NCBI GenBank assembly: GCA_963573315.1
Contig: OY752140.1
Span: 434,001-498,000, forward strand
DNA: 64,000 bases
Origin: Entomortierella parvispora
Lineage: Eukaryota > Mortierellomycota > Mortierellomycetes > Mortierellales > Mortierellaceae
Direction: 5' to 3'
Both the position numbers and the translations under genes were made by a program. Under the pieces are notes generated by a model, which saw only the letters and a list, made by a program, of their open reading frames with translations, made no database searches and was not told the origin of the DNA. Positions 23,401 through 33,875 of the stretch are shown one piece after another (within the stretch, counting starts at the first letter, position 1; every line of letters starts with the position of its first letter).

Positions 23401-23643
23401 TGACCTTTGTCGAGGATGATTCTGCTACATCTATTCAGGTAAATCGGGAAGCTACGTCAGCTTACTCTGTTGTCCTTGTAGCTCTTCACTGAATCACCGA
23501 TGGCGCATATCTATACCTGTCTTGGGAGGAGTATCTAGCGTTTGAGCAGTCGACTCTGCGGCAATAGCAGTCGTGTCCTCATCCGGGTCATCAGCAAACT
23601 CAATCTTTTTGCGAATGTTTCGATTCTTCCTTGGCGAGAACAT
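20494..23643 (-). CDS. GCFC-domain protein (PAXBP1/GCFC2 family), spliceosome-associated
   Basis: Nine exons on the minus strand: 23517-23643, 23345-23424, 22950-23199, 22733-22857, 22580-22646, 22376-22478, 22141-22271, 20633-22059, 20494-20574; phases sum to 796 aa. The N-terminus MFSPRKNRNIRKKIEFADD is the basic start typical of this family, followed by a charged region with KKIKKK and PTIIPDANAIHLARKKR. A coiled coil follows (KNRLQLHLDNLKQQKAMHT...). The C-terminal half is the GCFC domain (FFEEKFPEL, YHKDYNKAF, WNPL, W-x-TINLFRNL). The last 26 codons lie in a small exon ending MANGSS. Family members join the ILS spliceosome/Ntr complex or act as chromatin adaptors. Divergent from profilin, so they may share a promoter. 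Confidence 0.85.
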
Positions 23644-24259
23644 GTGCGTGAGGAGTGAGTGAATGGGAGAAGGATGGATGGAATGCAAGGTCAAAAAGAA
23701 GCGCGCCACCTTGCGCCAGACAAATGGGAACTGGATCGGTGGCTTGGGAGGTCAGGTGACTGGCTCACGTCTTTGCGAGGCGGCAGCGGCACAATAGGTC
23801 TTTTGTGCCAGCTGTCCCCGCGAGCAATGCCTTCAGGGGCGCCCCTGGACTCTGGACAAGATAGCGCTAGTCGTTGCAGTGCAATGCGTGTTAAAGCACG
23901 GAAACCCCGCCGCGTGCCTTCGCAGGCAAAGAGGCACTCGTCTCCTTGTCAAGAAGAAACTGTGAAGGTTCCTTCTAAGAATTCATATTATCACTTGTAG
24001 AGTGAAAAGTGCTACGAATGGGGGCCTTTGAGAGTGCAGGAGTAGGAGATGCTTACGGAGAATTGCGTTGTTCCGTGTACTGTGGCGACGCGTCCTGCCG
24101 GTGTGAAAGAAAAAGAAGAAAAAAAAACGGCTATGATGACGTCTCCTTTCTGTTGCTGGGCTATAAAAGCGTACCCTTGGCACCTACACATCTGCTCTCA
24201 TTTCTTCTTTCCTCTTCATCAACCTTCTTCCTTCTCCTACTCTCCATCTTTCATTCAGC
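23644..24259. promoter_or_regulatory. Shared divergent promoter region (GCFC gene / profilin)
   Basis: A 616-bp gap between head-to-head genes. It holds a TATA box for profilin at 24162 and a CRE-like TGACGTC at 24137-24143, 25 bases before that box. No gene seen. Confidence 0.5.
24162..24168 (+). promoter_or_regulatory. TATA box of profilin
   Basis: TATAAAA 98 bases before the profilin ATG, followed by a CT-rich initiator region. Fits a highly expressed cytoskeletal gene. Confidence 0.6.
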
Positions 24260-25583
24260 ATGTCCTGGCAATCGTATGTCGATAACAACCTTGTCGCCAC
24301 TGGCAAGGTCTCCAAGGGTGCCATCTTCGGTTTGGATGCCGCCCCCTGGGGTATCTCCCCAGACTTCCATGTAATTCATCTTTGCCTCATCTCTTTTTCT
24401 CACACTCATCTTTTCAGGAAGAAGTCGTGGAAGAGACGCCATCTTGAATGGTCATCGCTGGATGATGGATGGAATACACTTGGAAATACACCTGGAAATA
24501 CATTTGGCAAGACGACACAGCCAGGCAGACCTTTCTCCTCTTCCCAAATGAAAAAAAAGCGCGCCTCCGACGTGTGACATGTGGCAACCTTGGGGACGCA
24601 TTTTCTACGCCCATTGCAGTGTTGTTCAAATGATTAATCGGTGTACCTCGCTTTCTTTATTGATGTGGAAATTAGCTTGCTGATGACGAAGTCAAGAAGT
24701 TGATTGCCTCTTTCGCTAACTCCAGCGAGGCTGCCGCCAACGGCATCTACATCGGAGGCAAGAAGTTTGTCTTCCTTCGTGATGACCCCGGAAAGAGCAT
24801 CTATGCCCGTCTCGTAAGTTCATGGCCTTTATTCCCTGGGTCTTCTTTGGTCTTAATCCCGACATGTGGAGAGACATGCAGAGAGATATAAGGTGGAGGG
24901 TATGAGAGAACTGGGCTTGAAGACTGCGTCTTGAGTTGATGTGGTTCTCAGGATAGGGTGGTGTGCTGGTACTACCAAGGAGAAGCATGTCATATCATTA
25001 GGCATATGATGTGATGATTCAAAGAGGAAGGCAGGGGGCAGAACAGGCACATGCCCACACACCCCTCTCTCCCCGTCTTTATTCATGGCCAGCATGTCGC
25101 AGTTAAAGGCTTCAAGTGCCATCACCACTGGCGGGACACCCACATCGCCACACTACGGGACGCTGACCATGCGACATCCTCCCAGTACTCGCGAGGAGGG
25201 GCAACAGCAATAATGCCAGTACAGCGAGTGTGACCAGAGAGGTGGTTCAAAGAGCAGGCCACAGCTTCAGAGCACTCGTTGGCTCATCAGCCGATCTATT
25301 TCTGTTTTGGCTCAGCTATCATTTTTCTCAACTGTTTTTGGTTCAATATCTTTCTCCACTTTAGGGTGCCACCGGTATCGCTTGTGCTAAGACCGACAAA
25401 GCTATTATTGTTGGATTCTATGACGAGAACATCGGATCCGGCGACTGCACCGTTATTGTCGAGGGCTTGGCTGACTACCTTCGCTCGGTCGGCTACGTAT
25501 GTCCCACACCTTTGAGATTCACAATGTCATCTCCGGGTCTTTCTCACTAACACTAACACGCTGCTCGTCAATTTTAATAGTAA
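24260..25583 (+). CDS. PFY1: Profilin
   Basis: Exons 24260-24370, 24676-24813, 25365-25496 and a final stop codon at 25581-25583 give 127 aa, the normal profilin length. It begins MSWQSYVDNNLV, contains GIYIGGKKFVFLRDD and GIACAKTDKAIIVGFYD, and ends ADYLRSVGY like other profilins. The three introns are 305, 551 and 84 bp, the first two being the longest here. Profilin binds actin monomers, polyproline and PIP2 and promotes filament assembly. Oddity: after the conserved terminal GY codons there is a GTATGT donor, and TAA follows the acceptor TTTTAATAG directly, so the stop codon alone lies behind the intron. Retaining the intron would add 17 residues before an in-frame TAA. Confidence 0.95.
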
Positions 25584-25767
25584 ACTTGGAAATTATTTTT
25601 CAACATGTCCAACCAAGAAGTACTGAGGTCATTGGTAGCTTCGATCAGTCACCTCCATCACAAAAAAATTAGAAAACATCTCCAAAAAAAAAGAATCTTT
25701 TCAAAATACATTGGGAATCTGTCCTAGAAACTATTTGATGCCTCGGCTCTGTAATGACATCTAGGGA

Positions 25768-27469
25768 TCATGCATCGTCTTCGTCCTCATCCTCATCCTC
25801 ATCTTCATCGCCCGAGAAATCCCCATACTCGCCATCGTCGCCACCCTCCATTGCTTCGACTTGTTGGCGAAGAGACTCGTTATCTGCGTGCGTATACAAT
25901 GGGGACGAGGAATGAATGAATTAGATTAAACACCATCAAAACGGTTTTGAGCAAAACTCGCGACAATTGGGAAGTAATGATTTACCTGGGTTCATCTCCA
26001 AGGCTCTGGAAAGTCTTTCAGTTGCAGCATCATACGCTTCCATGATCAAATCGTCATCGTCAGTCAAAACAGATGACATCAAGTACGCCTGGCCCAACTA
26101 CATTCAAAAAAGCGCACCGTTAGTGAAATATAACAAGAATAAAAACCATCAGGTTCACAATTTTTCAATGGCGTACAGTTTCCAAGGTCTTATAGTCGCC
26201 TTCTTCATCCTGCATGCCCTCGGCCTTGACAAGGATTTCAATGGCCTTGTCCAAGAGCGGTTTCGCGGTGGAATCATCATTCTTGTGGGTCGCCAATCTA
26301 GCCTTGCTGAAGACACACGATCCGTAGATGGTGAGAACGTCAGAATTCTCATCAACCAGCTCTGCCTTGATCGACTGTGCATCCTCGATATGCTTAATCG
26401 CTTGATCCAAGATCGAGATCGCCAAATCTGTAAGCCGAAAAAGTGTATGGACAAAATTAGTCCTATTCCTGTTATCCTACTATTTTAATCAGGTTGCCTT
26501 CGATTTTGGTGCTTGACATAGCCCACTTTACCGCGATTGATGACAGGGTCTAAAGAGACGCCATATTCCTCTAATTCTTGGGCAGCACGAATGGACTCCT
26601 GAGAGAACGAGGACTCAGGCAATTTAGTCTTGAGAAAGCCTAAACCTGTCGTAAAGGATTTTAGAGCACGGTCTGCCAAATCCTTCTCCTTCTTGCCCAC
26701 AAGAGCGGCCGCTTTTTGTTGTTCTTCCGAAGGTTCATCATCGTCCTCCTCATCAACTTCCATCAAGGTCTTCATAGCCAATCTGCGGCAATCTCTAGCC
26801 TTTGATTCAATTGCAAGAAAGGAATCAAATTAGTCATCCCCACCATAGCTCCTTATATCTCTCTACTGCAATTGTCAATTCATGCTCTGAGATGGTTACC
26901 TGGGAAATCTCGGCAATGCCCAATCCGACAAGAATGTTTCCATTCTCTCCTTTGGTGTGCTTCTTCAGATCCTCAAACATTCTCACGCCCTCCTGAATCA
27001 TCTCGGTTGAAGGCATCAAGTTGCCGACGGCCAACACACAGGCTGCATGTTGAACCTTGGTCTCCAAAACCTTTCCGGCCACCTCGGTCCCATCATTCAA
27101 CTCAATGTGAGCATGTGCCTTATCGAATGCCTCAAACTCCTCAATGGCCTTGTCAAACAAGGCCTTTGCCATCCTGGACATCCCTCCTCCGGATCCTGCT
27201 TGATCCGCCAGAGACGAAGAGGAAGACGACTTGGCTGCTTCTTCGCGAGCCATCTGAAAGAGTTCCATGGCGCTGGGTGTTGTATCGAATTGAAGAACAA
27301 TCTCGCCTTCAGCACAACCCCCGCACTCGGCGTCCTCGCAGTCTTCAGCGTGCTGCTTGTCTTCCTTGCGTGCCTTCTTGGAATCGTGGTCGGCAGAGGA
27401 TTCCAGGGCATGAAGATCCTCTGAATCGGACGCCTTGCGCTTGTGCATTGTTTCGCCAACAGAACTCAT
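25768..27469 (-). CDS. TPR-like acidic protein, Ett1/Nro1-like
   Basis: Five exons: 26900-27469, 26532-26799, 26177-26427, 25986-26097, 25768-25883; phases sum to 438 aa. It starts MSSVGETMHKRKASDSEDLH with a KKARK basic patch (possible nuclear signal). Helical repeat-like segments follow (AKALFDKAIEEFEAFDKA, ILDQAIKHIEDAQ, PLLDKAIEILVKAEG, TERLSRALEMNP). It ends in an acidic EDEDEDEDE tail. Length, TPR-like helices and the C-terminal arrangement resemble Enhancer of translation termination 1 / Nro1, but the N-terminal half is not an obvious match, so the family call is tentative. The donor at 26531 was chosen because it is the only one giving the right phase for the next exon. Confidence 0.6.
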
Positions 27470-27745
27470 GGTAGAATAAAAATGGGATGACAGGTGTGAA
27501 GGGGAAGGAAGGAAATTAAAGAATGGAGGAAGGAATGAAGAGACTTTTAGCTGATCAGTGCGCGCGTCGCTTTGCCCTGCACCAGATCACTTAGGTACAA
27601 AAGCAGTCATTCCATGAGACGAAACGCGGCAGTCAACAGGGGCCACATTTTTTTGAGTAAAAAAAATTCATGTTTATTATCTTCTTCTTCATGGCCTCCT
27701 TCATCGTCCTCTTTGGCAACATCGTAGGTGGTGGTGGCAGTGGAT

Positions 27746-29504
27746 TTACTAAAGGTACAATCAATCGAACAATGGTCAGCTTTGAAGTCAATAAAATCAA
27801 TATGTAGCAAAAAAGAAGACAAGCGACTTACAGCAGCAGCCTTGACACGCTGGGCAGCACGCTTGCCAGTTTGAGCCTGGAAACCAGACTTGATGGCAGA
27901 GACGGATCTCGTGGAGCCGCAGGCCTCACACTGCAAGAAGAACAAACGGTTCTCCTTGGTCATGATGGTGTCGGGAGATTTGCAGGTCTTGCAGGTCACA
28001 TACTCGACAATGTAACGACGCAAGACAGCCTCAATCTGCTTCTGTTGGAAGCGGCCCTTGATAACCAAACGCTGGGATCCATCGATCGATCCCGAAGTTC
28101 CCAACTCAGCAAACAAGAACTGAATAACGTGCTCGGGCTGACGATGCATCCTCTTGCAGATATCGGCAACGTTGGCAAAGACAGTCTTCTTGTTACCGTC
28201 ACGCATCACCGAGGGAGGAACGATGGTGTAACGCTTCTTCTCACCGGCCAACTCGGGGTTGTTCTGACGAAGGATCTTGAAGACACGCGACAAAAGCTAA
28301 TTCGATAGGAAATAAGAACAACGTTAATATATGATGCAATCCGAGGTATACCGTCCGTCGCGCAGATATCGGACCATAGGATCGGTGGTGGAGGATGAGG
28401 GGATTCTCAAATGCTTACCTCGGTATATGTGTAGTCGCGGTTGGTTCCGATCCAGCCCTCCTCGGCATCAGCACCGGACTTGGCGGTAGAGCGCGAGCCC
28501 TCCTCGTCATCGGCGGCAAAGACATCATCAGGGTCGCGGGCACCGCCATCCTCACCCTCCTGATCTTGACCATCCTCGAAAGCAGAGAAATCGACCTTCT
28601 TGGACTTCTTCTTCTTCTTCTTCATGTCACCAAAGTCGAATGACTCGCCCTCGGCGGCGGGCTCCTCACCTCCTTCAGCAGTCTCCTCCTGTTGTCGCGA
28701 AAGAAATAAGAGCAGAGATTTAGTGACAAGTTGGGGTTAATAGGTCGTATGTGCATGGTTGCTGAAATTCCTGAGTGGCTGAAAAAACCAAATCCTGTCG
28801 CAAAACTGGCGCGTACCTCGGTTTTGACCTTTTTCTTCTTCTTCTTCTTCTCGCCAAAGATGGCCATAGGATCCTCCTCAGCTGCATCTAATTTCATGGA
28901 GAAACGGTCAGGGTGAGTAACTATGACTAATTTTCTTGTTGGGCATACTCCCCTTGCTGCGGTCGCAAATTTTTTTATGTCCTTGCAAAAGGCGCATGTG
29001 CAAGATAGAGATTGCTGCCAAAAGTTACAAATGACTTGAGAAGTGTTATCGAAAAAGGGAGAGCTTTACCAGTAGCAGGAGCAGTCTCCTGGGCCTCGGC
29101 AGTCTCCTCAACAGCCTCTTCCTCGGTCTTCTTGGACTTTTTCTTCTTCTTCTTCATCGTCAGGTCGAACACAAGCTAGATACATAGTAACAATGGGGAG
29201 GACAATACGAGCAGAATGAGTAACAACATCCAATGAAGCGACTTTCGGCCTAATGGAGTAATGAGGTGGACGCAGCACAGATCATGAGAGGTATGACGGT
29301 ATGATCGTTTGAGGGAAAGAGGAAAAGAATTCTTGAGAAAGAAGGATAAAGAAATGCTGTCCATTGGATGGTCAGGTGCAGAAACGAGAGGGAGAGCAGG
29401 CTGGGCTCCTCTACCACGGTTGATCCCATCTAGATTGGGGAATGGCGCCTTACTTCGTCGTCCTGGATCTCCATGGACTCGAGTTTCTCTTCAATTTCAG
29501 ACAT
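27746..29504 (-). CDS. SUI3: Translation initiation factor eIF2 subunit beta
   Basis: Exons 29454-29504, 29070-29175, 28817-28887, 28419-28688, 27832-28296 and a lone stop codon 27746-27748 give 321 aa. Three lysine blocks (KKKKKK at about 24, 66 and 100) match the eIF2-beta N-terminal K-boxes that bind eIF5 and eIF2B. The core has [14 protein letters not shown] and the C2-C2 zinc finger CKTCKSPDT...[10 protein letters not shown], ending [18 protein letters not shown]. It delivers initiator tRNA with eIF2-alpha and -gamma. The final GTAAGT donor follows the last Ala codon and TAA follows the acceptor at once; retention of this 83-bp intron would instead add about 74 residues with an acidic stretch, with no stop until 27607. 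Confidence 0.92.
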
Positions 29505-29816
29505 GATGGATATGGTTGAGATGGTAGAATGGAAGCAGCGATCTGCGATGGTGAAATCTATTTTGATGCCGCTGCGTCAGGCGCATAATTAAGGGGTGTA
29601 AATTGACTTATATGTCACGTGGTTCGGAACTCGGTTCGAGTCTGTCACCGTGCCAATCTGGGACTGGGACATACCTTTGACTCCTTAACGCCTCGAGGAT
29701 AAGGCCAAGACAAGAGACCAACGAAACTGCAAAAAAATGATTTTAGGATCTATGATATTGTACAAACGACTTCTCTAAGCTATTGATCTAACTGGCGATG
29801 CTCTCTCTGGAGCTGT

Positions 29817-30660
29817 TTACTTTCTGTTACGAGCATAGAACTCATAGGCGAGAGCATGCATCTGTGGTGGGAAAGGACTTGGGATCTCAGTCTTTCCTGG
29901 ACGAGAAATTGGCGAGCGGAGGAAGCAGGTCGAGCAGGTGTTGTAATTAACCTCCAAGTAATCAGGGACGAAGAGGAAAGGTTGGGAGTAAGGGGCAGGA
30001 ACGAATTCCATTCCTGACTTGTCAGCAGCAAGTGCTTCCTCGCCCTCCTCAGTAGCAGTGGCCTTAGTCTTCTTCAAAGTCGAGACAGCTTTGGGGTCCA
30101 CAGTGATGATGTCTCCATCCGTGACACGGTGAGAAGGGAAAGGCATCTAAAGAATAGATCAGATACGAGAACGTTAACTTCAGGCTCTGTTTTGAGGCAC
30201 ATGTAACTTCTGCGTGGACCAATTGAACGATTCAGTTATTTTCTAGAAGTCAACCTACAGGCTTCCCGTTGATAGTGACCTTTCCGTGACCGACGAGCTG
30301 ACGGGCGGCATAAATACTCGGCGCAAAGTTGCTTCTGAACACAATGAAATCCAGACGACGCTCCATCTCGGCGTAGGTCAAAGAGAAAACTGGAGGATGG
30401 GGTTCGACACCTCCGACCTTAGTGTTGGCGGTGGGAAGACGGGTCTTGAACATGGATTGCCATTGACGTTCCGTGATCTGATCTCCATGGTAGGCACGGG
30501 TATCCTTCTTTGCAGCCCACTTTTGCTGGTACAAAGTTTTGTTGGCATTGTTGACAGTTCTGGTGCGTTGGGTCAAGTTGAAGAGGTTGTACTTGTTCCA
30601 GGACATGCGCAACATCTGTCTACGCAGGGAGAAGTTGGGGATAGTGGCATTGCGGACCAT
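29817..30660 (-). CDS. NAM9: Mitochondrial small-subunit ribosomal protein uS4m
   Basis: Two exons, 30259-30660 and 29817-30146, encode 243 aa. It starts [21 protein letters not shown], a basic start suited to mitochondrial import. An S4 RNA-binding domain lies at about 100-165 ([29 protein letters not shown], split by the intron, then [11 protein letters not shown]). The C-terminal [19 protein letters not shown] and the final YEFYARNRK match fungal Nam9-type proteins. It is a primary 15S rRNA-binding protein of the mitoribosome. It shares a 328-bp divergent promoter with the unknown gene at 30989. Confidence 0.9.
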
Positions 30661-30988
30661 GGTGGCGGATTGATCTGTCGAATAGAGATGTCGAGGCGAA
30701 TGAATGCACGATCAACAATGCAAACAACGGACATGTCTCAGGTCCCGGCAGACCGCCAGTGTGACGTCACTAATCACTAACAACGTTGGGATTTAATGTT
30801 TCTTTATTTCCATGCAATTTTGCAATCCACCTTTCACCTTCACTGTGCTTTGCCACGCACCTTTTTCAGCACTTTGACACGGCACCAGTTCGCATCCATT
30901 CCATTCCGAGAAAACACTCTCACCATCAGCTCAGTGGTTACAAGTGCCACCATTGACCCTTGTCCGGACATTGACGAAACAAAAGAGC
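30661..30988. promoter_or_regulatory. Shared divergent promoter region
   Basis: Only 328 bp separate the start codons of uS4m (-) and the unknown Q-rich gene (+). A TGACGTCA palindrome (CRE site) is present at 30762-30769. No gene seen. Confidence 0.5.
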
Positions 30989-32280
30989 ATGACTCGTCCT
31001 TCCACGCCCTCAACAGCAGCTGCCCCCTTGTTCAGTCTTCCCAAAATCCCTTACTACTTTACCATCACCCCATATCCGCTCAGTTGTCAAGGGCTACAAA
31101 CCTCCAGTTCCTTGGAGTCTTCTCCAAAGAGGATGAAGCGCCGGTTCAATGCTGATGCAAGAAACAGCAGGGGTGATGGTAATCCCCCCAACCTCTTGTC
31201 CGATCAGACACCGTCTTTGAGCGCAGTAGGCCAACAAGTACACTCTGGTTCTGCGCAAAACACCCTTCTCACTCAACATGGCGGGGTCGGATTTGCATAC
31301 GTTGATTCTGGCAGCCCTGAAGAGCGCGATTCTGGGCCAGAAAGTATCGATGGGCGCGTCCTAAAGCGTATGCGACTCATCAAATTGGACTCCATGTAAG
31401 TTAACTGAAGCAAAGCGTTTTTTTTTCTCTCATAAAAAGATTGGTGGCAAAGTAAATTGTTGACATTTTGAGCTTTTTATGGGAGGATTTTCATAGGTCA
31501 CCACCAGCAGACGTGCCGCAAAGTCCACAGAGTGACAGCCTGAGACTCTCACCTACCATCTCTGATGAAGGGCAGGGATCATTCAACACAGGTTCTATGA
31601 AAAGGATTTCGCCTGTCAGGATATCAACGCGATCCACTGTTCCCCTGGAAAGCATTGAGCGATCGGTGTTGAACCAGGTTTCCAATCCTATAGAGAACAT
31701 CGATTACTCTGGAATGAATGTGCTTCTCCATCAAATCCATGCTTCTCGCTTTGGGATCCCTGACGAAGACGACCTAGGAAACCATTCTCTTTATCATCAA
31801 CAACAACAGCAGCAGCGGCGTACTAGTCATCAACAGCAACAACAACAACTGCATCACCAACATCATCAACAGCAGCAACGGCAGCATCAGCTTTTACAAC
31901 AACACCAAGCACGTGTCAATACTGGTATTCCAATCTATATGACAACATGGCATCAGCCACCAGCCCACACTACCGGTCTGGAAAATGAAGATGACGAGAT
32001 GACAGATGTTGAAGAGCAGGTGACTATTTCAGGAGTCAGCCAGATCAATTTCTCTTCCTTACAAGCTCAACCACCTGGATATATTCTTACCCAATCTCAG
32101 CAGCATTCAACACCTCAAGCTTTCGCCCTGCCAAATCACGCAACGTCAGTCCAAGCGCAGCAACAACAGCATCATCAACAAACGTATCAGCCGCAAGGGC
32201 CAAATCATTACCAAGACATCAACGCGCAGCTTCGTGCAGCTTTCCTGGCTCGCGCAGAAATGGAGCAGCGTTATCGATAA
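30989..32280 (+). CDS. Unrecognised Gln/His-rich protein
   Basis: Two exons, 30989-31395 and 31497-32280, joined in phase, give 396 aa. I recognise no domain. It has a Ser/Pro-rich N-terminus, a basic patch RVLKRMRLIKLDSM at the exon junction, a more conserved-looking segment NPIENIDYSGMNVLLHQIHASRF (about residue 200), a Gln/His tract (about 225-275), and an ending QDINAQLRAAFLARAEMEQRYR that looks helical. ATG at 31131 is a possible alternative start. Composition suggests a nuclear regulatory protein, but this is inference from composition alone. Confidence 0.6.
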
Positions 32281-32540
32281 CTCTCAATACCTCACGCAGA
32301 CATGGCTATGTCGAATTGCTCTGTCTGCTATCCTTTGTTCCTCTCCTTCCTTGTACTTTTAGCCCTTCACACTGTACCATACCTCCTTTTCGTCCTGGGA
32401 GAGGACACCAACCTATCACATACCACCTTGACACATCAATGGTAACTACAATCTGTTTCCAAATTCAATCGTTTATATAAGTACTGGCATTAGGGTGTAG
32501 TAATAAAAATGGATGGCCAACTCCTGGTAAGAGTCCAATG

Positions 32541-33608
32541 TTAAACAGGGAGCCTTTGACCACTCATGCGGTCAACAATCTAATAATGGTGGAATTAGAG
32601 ATTTAAATAGGTGAATATCGGCTGTTCGCCTCTCCTGACAGCGGATATCATGATATTTTTTTTTACCTTTGAGATCCCAGGTGCACTCAAAATGTTTCCA
32701 ATGACTGGTAGTCTCCTCAAGAAACCAATGATCACAGGGAAGAAATCACTAAACATAAAAACAGAGAGAGATTCACAAGGCCAAAGGTTTAGTTCTGAAG
32801 TCGATCGTATGGCAAAGAACTTTCTGTAACGATGGGGACGTCGTATTTTTTGATTTCTTGTGCTCACGCCACCTCTTACCCAAACAGGTTGATGAATCCA
32901 AAGAGTTCGACAATGACACCAATGATAGGCCATTTGATAAAGACCAGAAGGATGCCGCCAAAGAAACAGATCGTGCCTCGAATCTTTTGCTTCCTGGCAA
33001 AGAAATACAACGTCTTTTGGGTTCCAATGACCAATGTCAGTCCAGCCAAGAACAGGATCTAGAGGTGAACGGACGGCGATGTTAGGTCAGCCGTGAGGTG
33101 TACGACTTTTTTTTTTTTTGACCAAGCCAAAAAAAAAAGGTGTAAATGAGTCCACCATGTTCCTGTTCCATCATTTCCAGTTTTTAGAATGGCTGGTTGT
33201 CCTCATCTGATTAAATTCTGTAAAAGAACGAGAGTGTTTACTCATCGTCTTCATCTCTAATTCCATGCATCTCATGCTAGATCTTCCTGTTTCTTCCACG
33301 AGTACGTGCTTGCAATGTCACCGTTCGATCCCAGCTCAACTCCTTGGCGTCTGCTTGAGGTCGTTGGGATGTTGGTTATTTCCTGGACGACTTACGTTTC
33401 CGATGGCCAGCAATCCTCCATCAAAGAACATCATCACGCCCATGAGCATGAAGAACAATCCAAAGGCGGTCAGGCCTACGCCAATCTCTGCAAAAGAGGG
33501 GAAACGAGCAAGGCTTTAGAACATGTGCATAGCATTCTCTTTCCATTACGATGAAGTCATTTTCTTGTCAGCTCAAAAAGTCGTACTCTGTGTATCTGTG
33601 AGCCACAT
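32541..33608 (-). CDS. GOT1: Golgi transport protein Got1
   Basis: Five short exons (33587-33608, 33396-33487, 32880-33058, 32667-32748, 32541-32579) assemble in phase to 137 aa, the family length. The product starts MWLTDTQKIGVGLTAFGLFF, built across the first intron. Four hydrophobic segments follow (LMGVMMFFDGGLLAIGN, ILFLAGLTLVIG, ICFFGGILLVFIKWPIIGVI, DFFPVIIGFLRRLPVIGNIL) and it ends IVDRMSGQRLPV. Got1/Sft2-family tetraspan proteins act in ER-Golgi vesicle traffic. No exon is long enough to be noticed as a stand-alone frame. Confidence 0.93.
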
Positions 33609-33875
33609 GGTGCCGTGAAATGTCTGTGCGTGTAGTTAGAAGGAGATGGTGGAGAAAGGGCGGATGAATGAAGAACTCTCGTGGCCGCTGCAGTTTGTCC
33701 CTTTTTTGGCTGCCACAGTGCCATGTGACTTTCGATTCCTCAACGGTCAAGATCGCGACACGCGTCTTTGCTCTTCGCGTTCAGACGACTTTTTATATGT
33801 GTGGATGCATGTTTGTGTTCGTTCATGGGCTATATGTTTTGTAGTGTTTCGGTGGTTCATTATCATACTGCTGAA

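Noticed and set aside
26485-26531. GC-AG intron at AAG|GCAACC in the Ett1-like gene
   Set aside because: The resulting phase gives a stop in the next exon; the GTAAAG donor at 26531 fits in phase 1.
27470-27745. Extended C-terminus of eIF2-beta as the main product
   Set aside because: The conserved ending [11 protein letters not shown], followed at once by a good donor and by TAA after the acceptor, favours the spliced form; the extension is kept only as a possible isoform.
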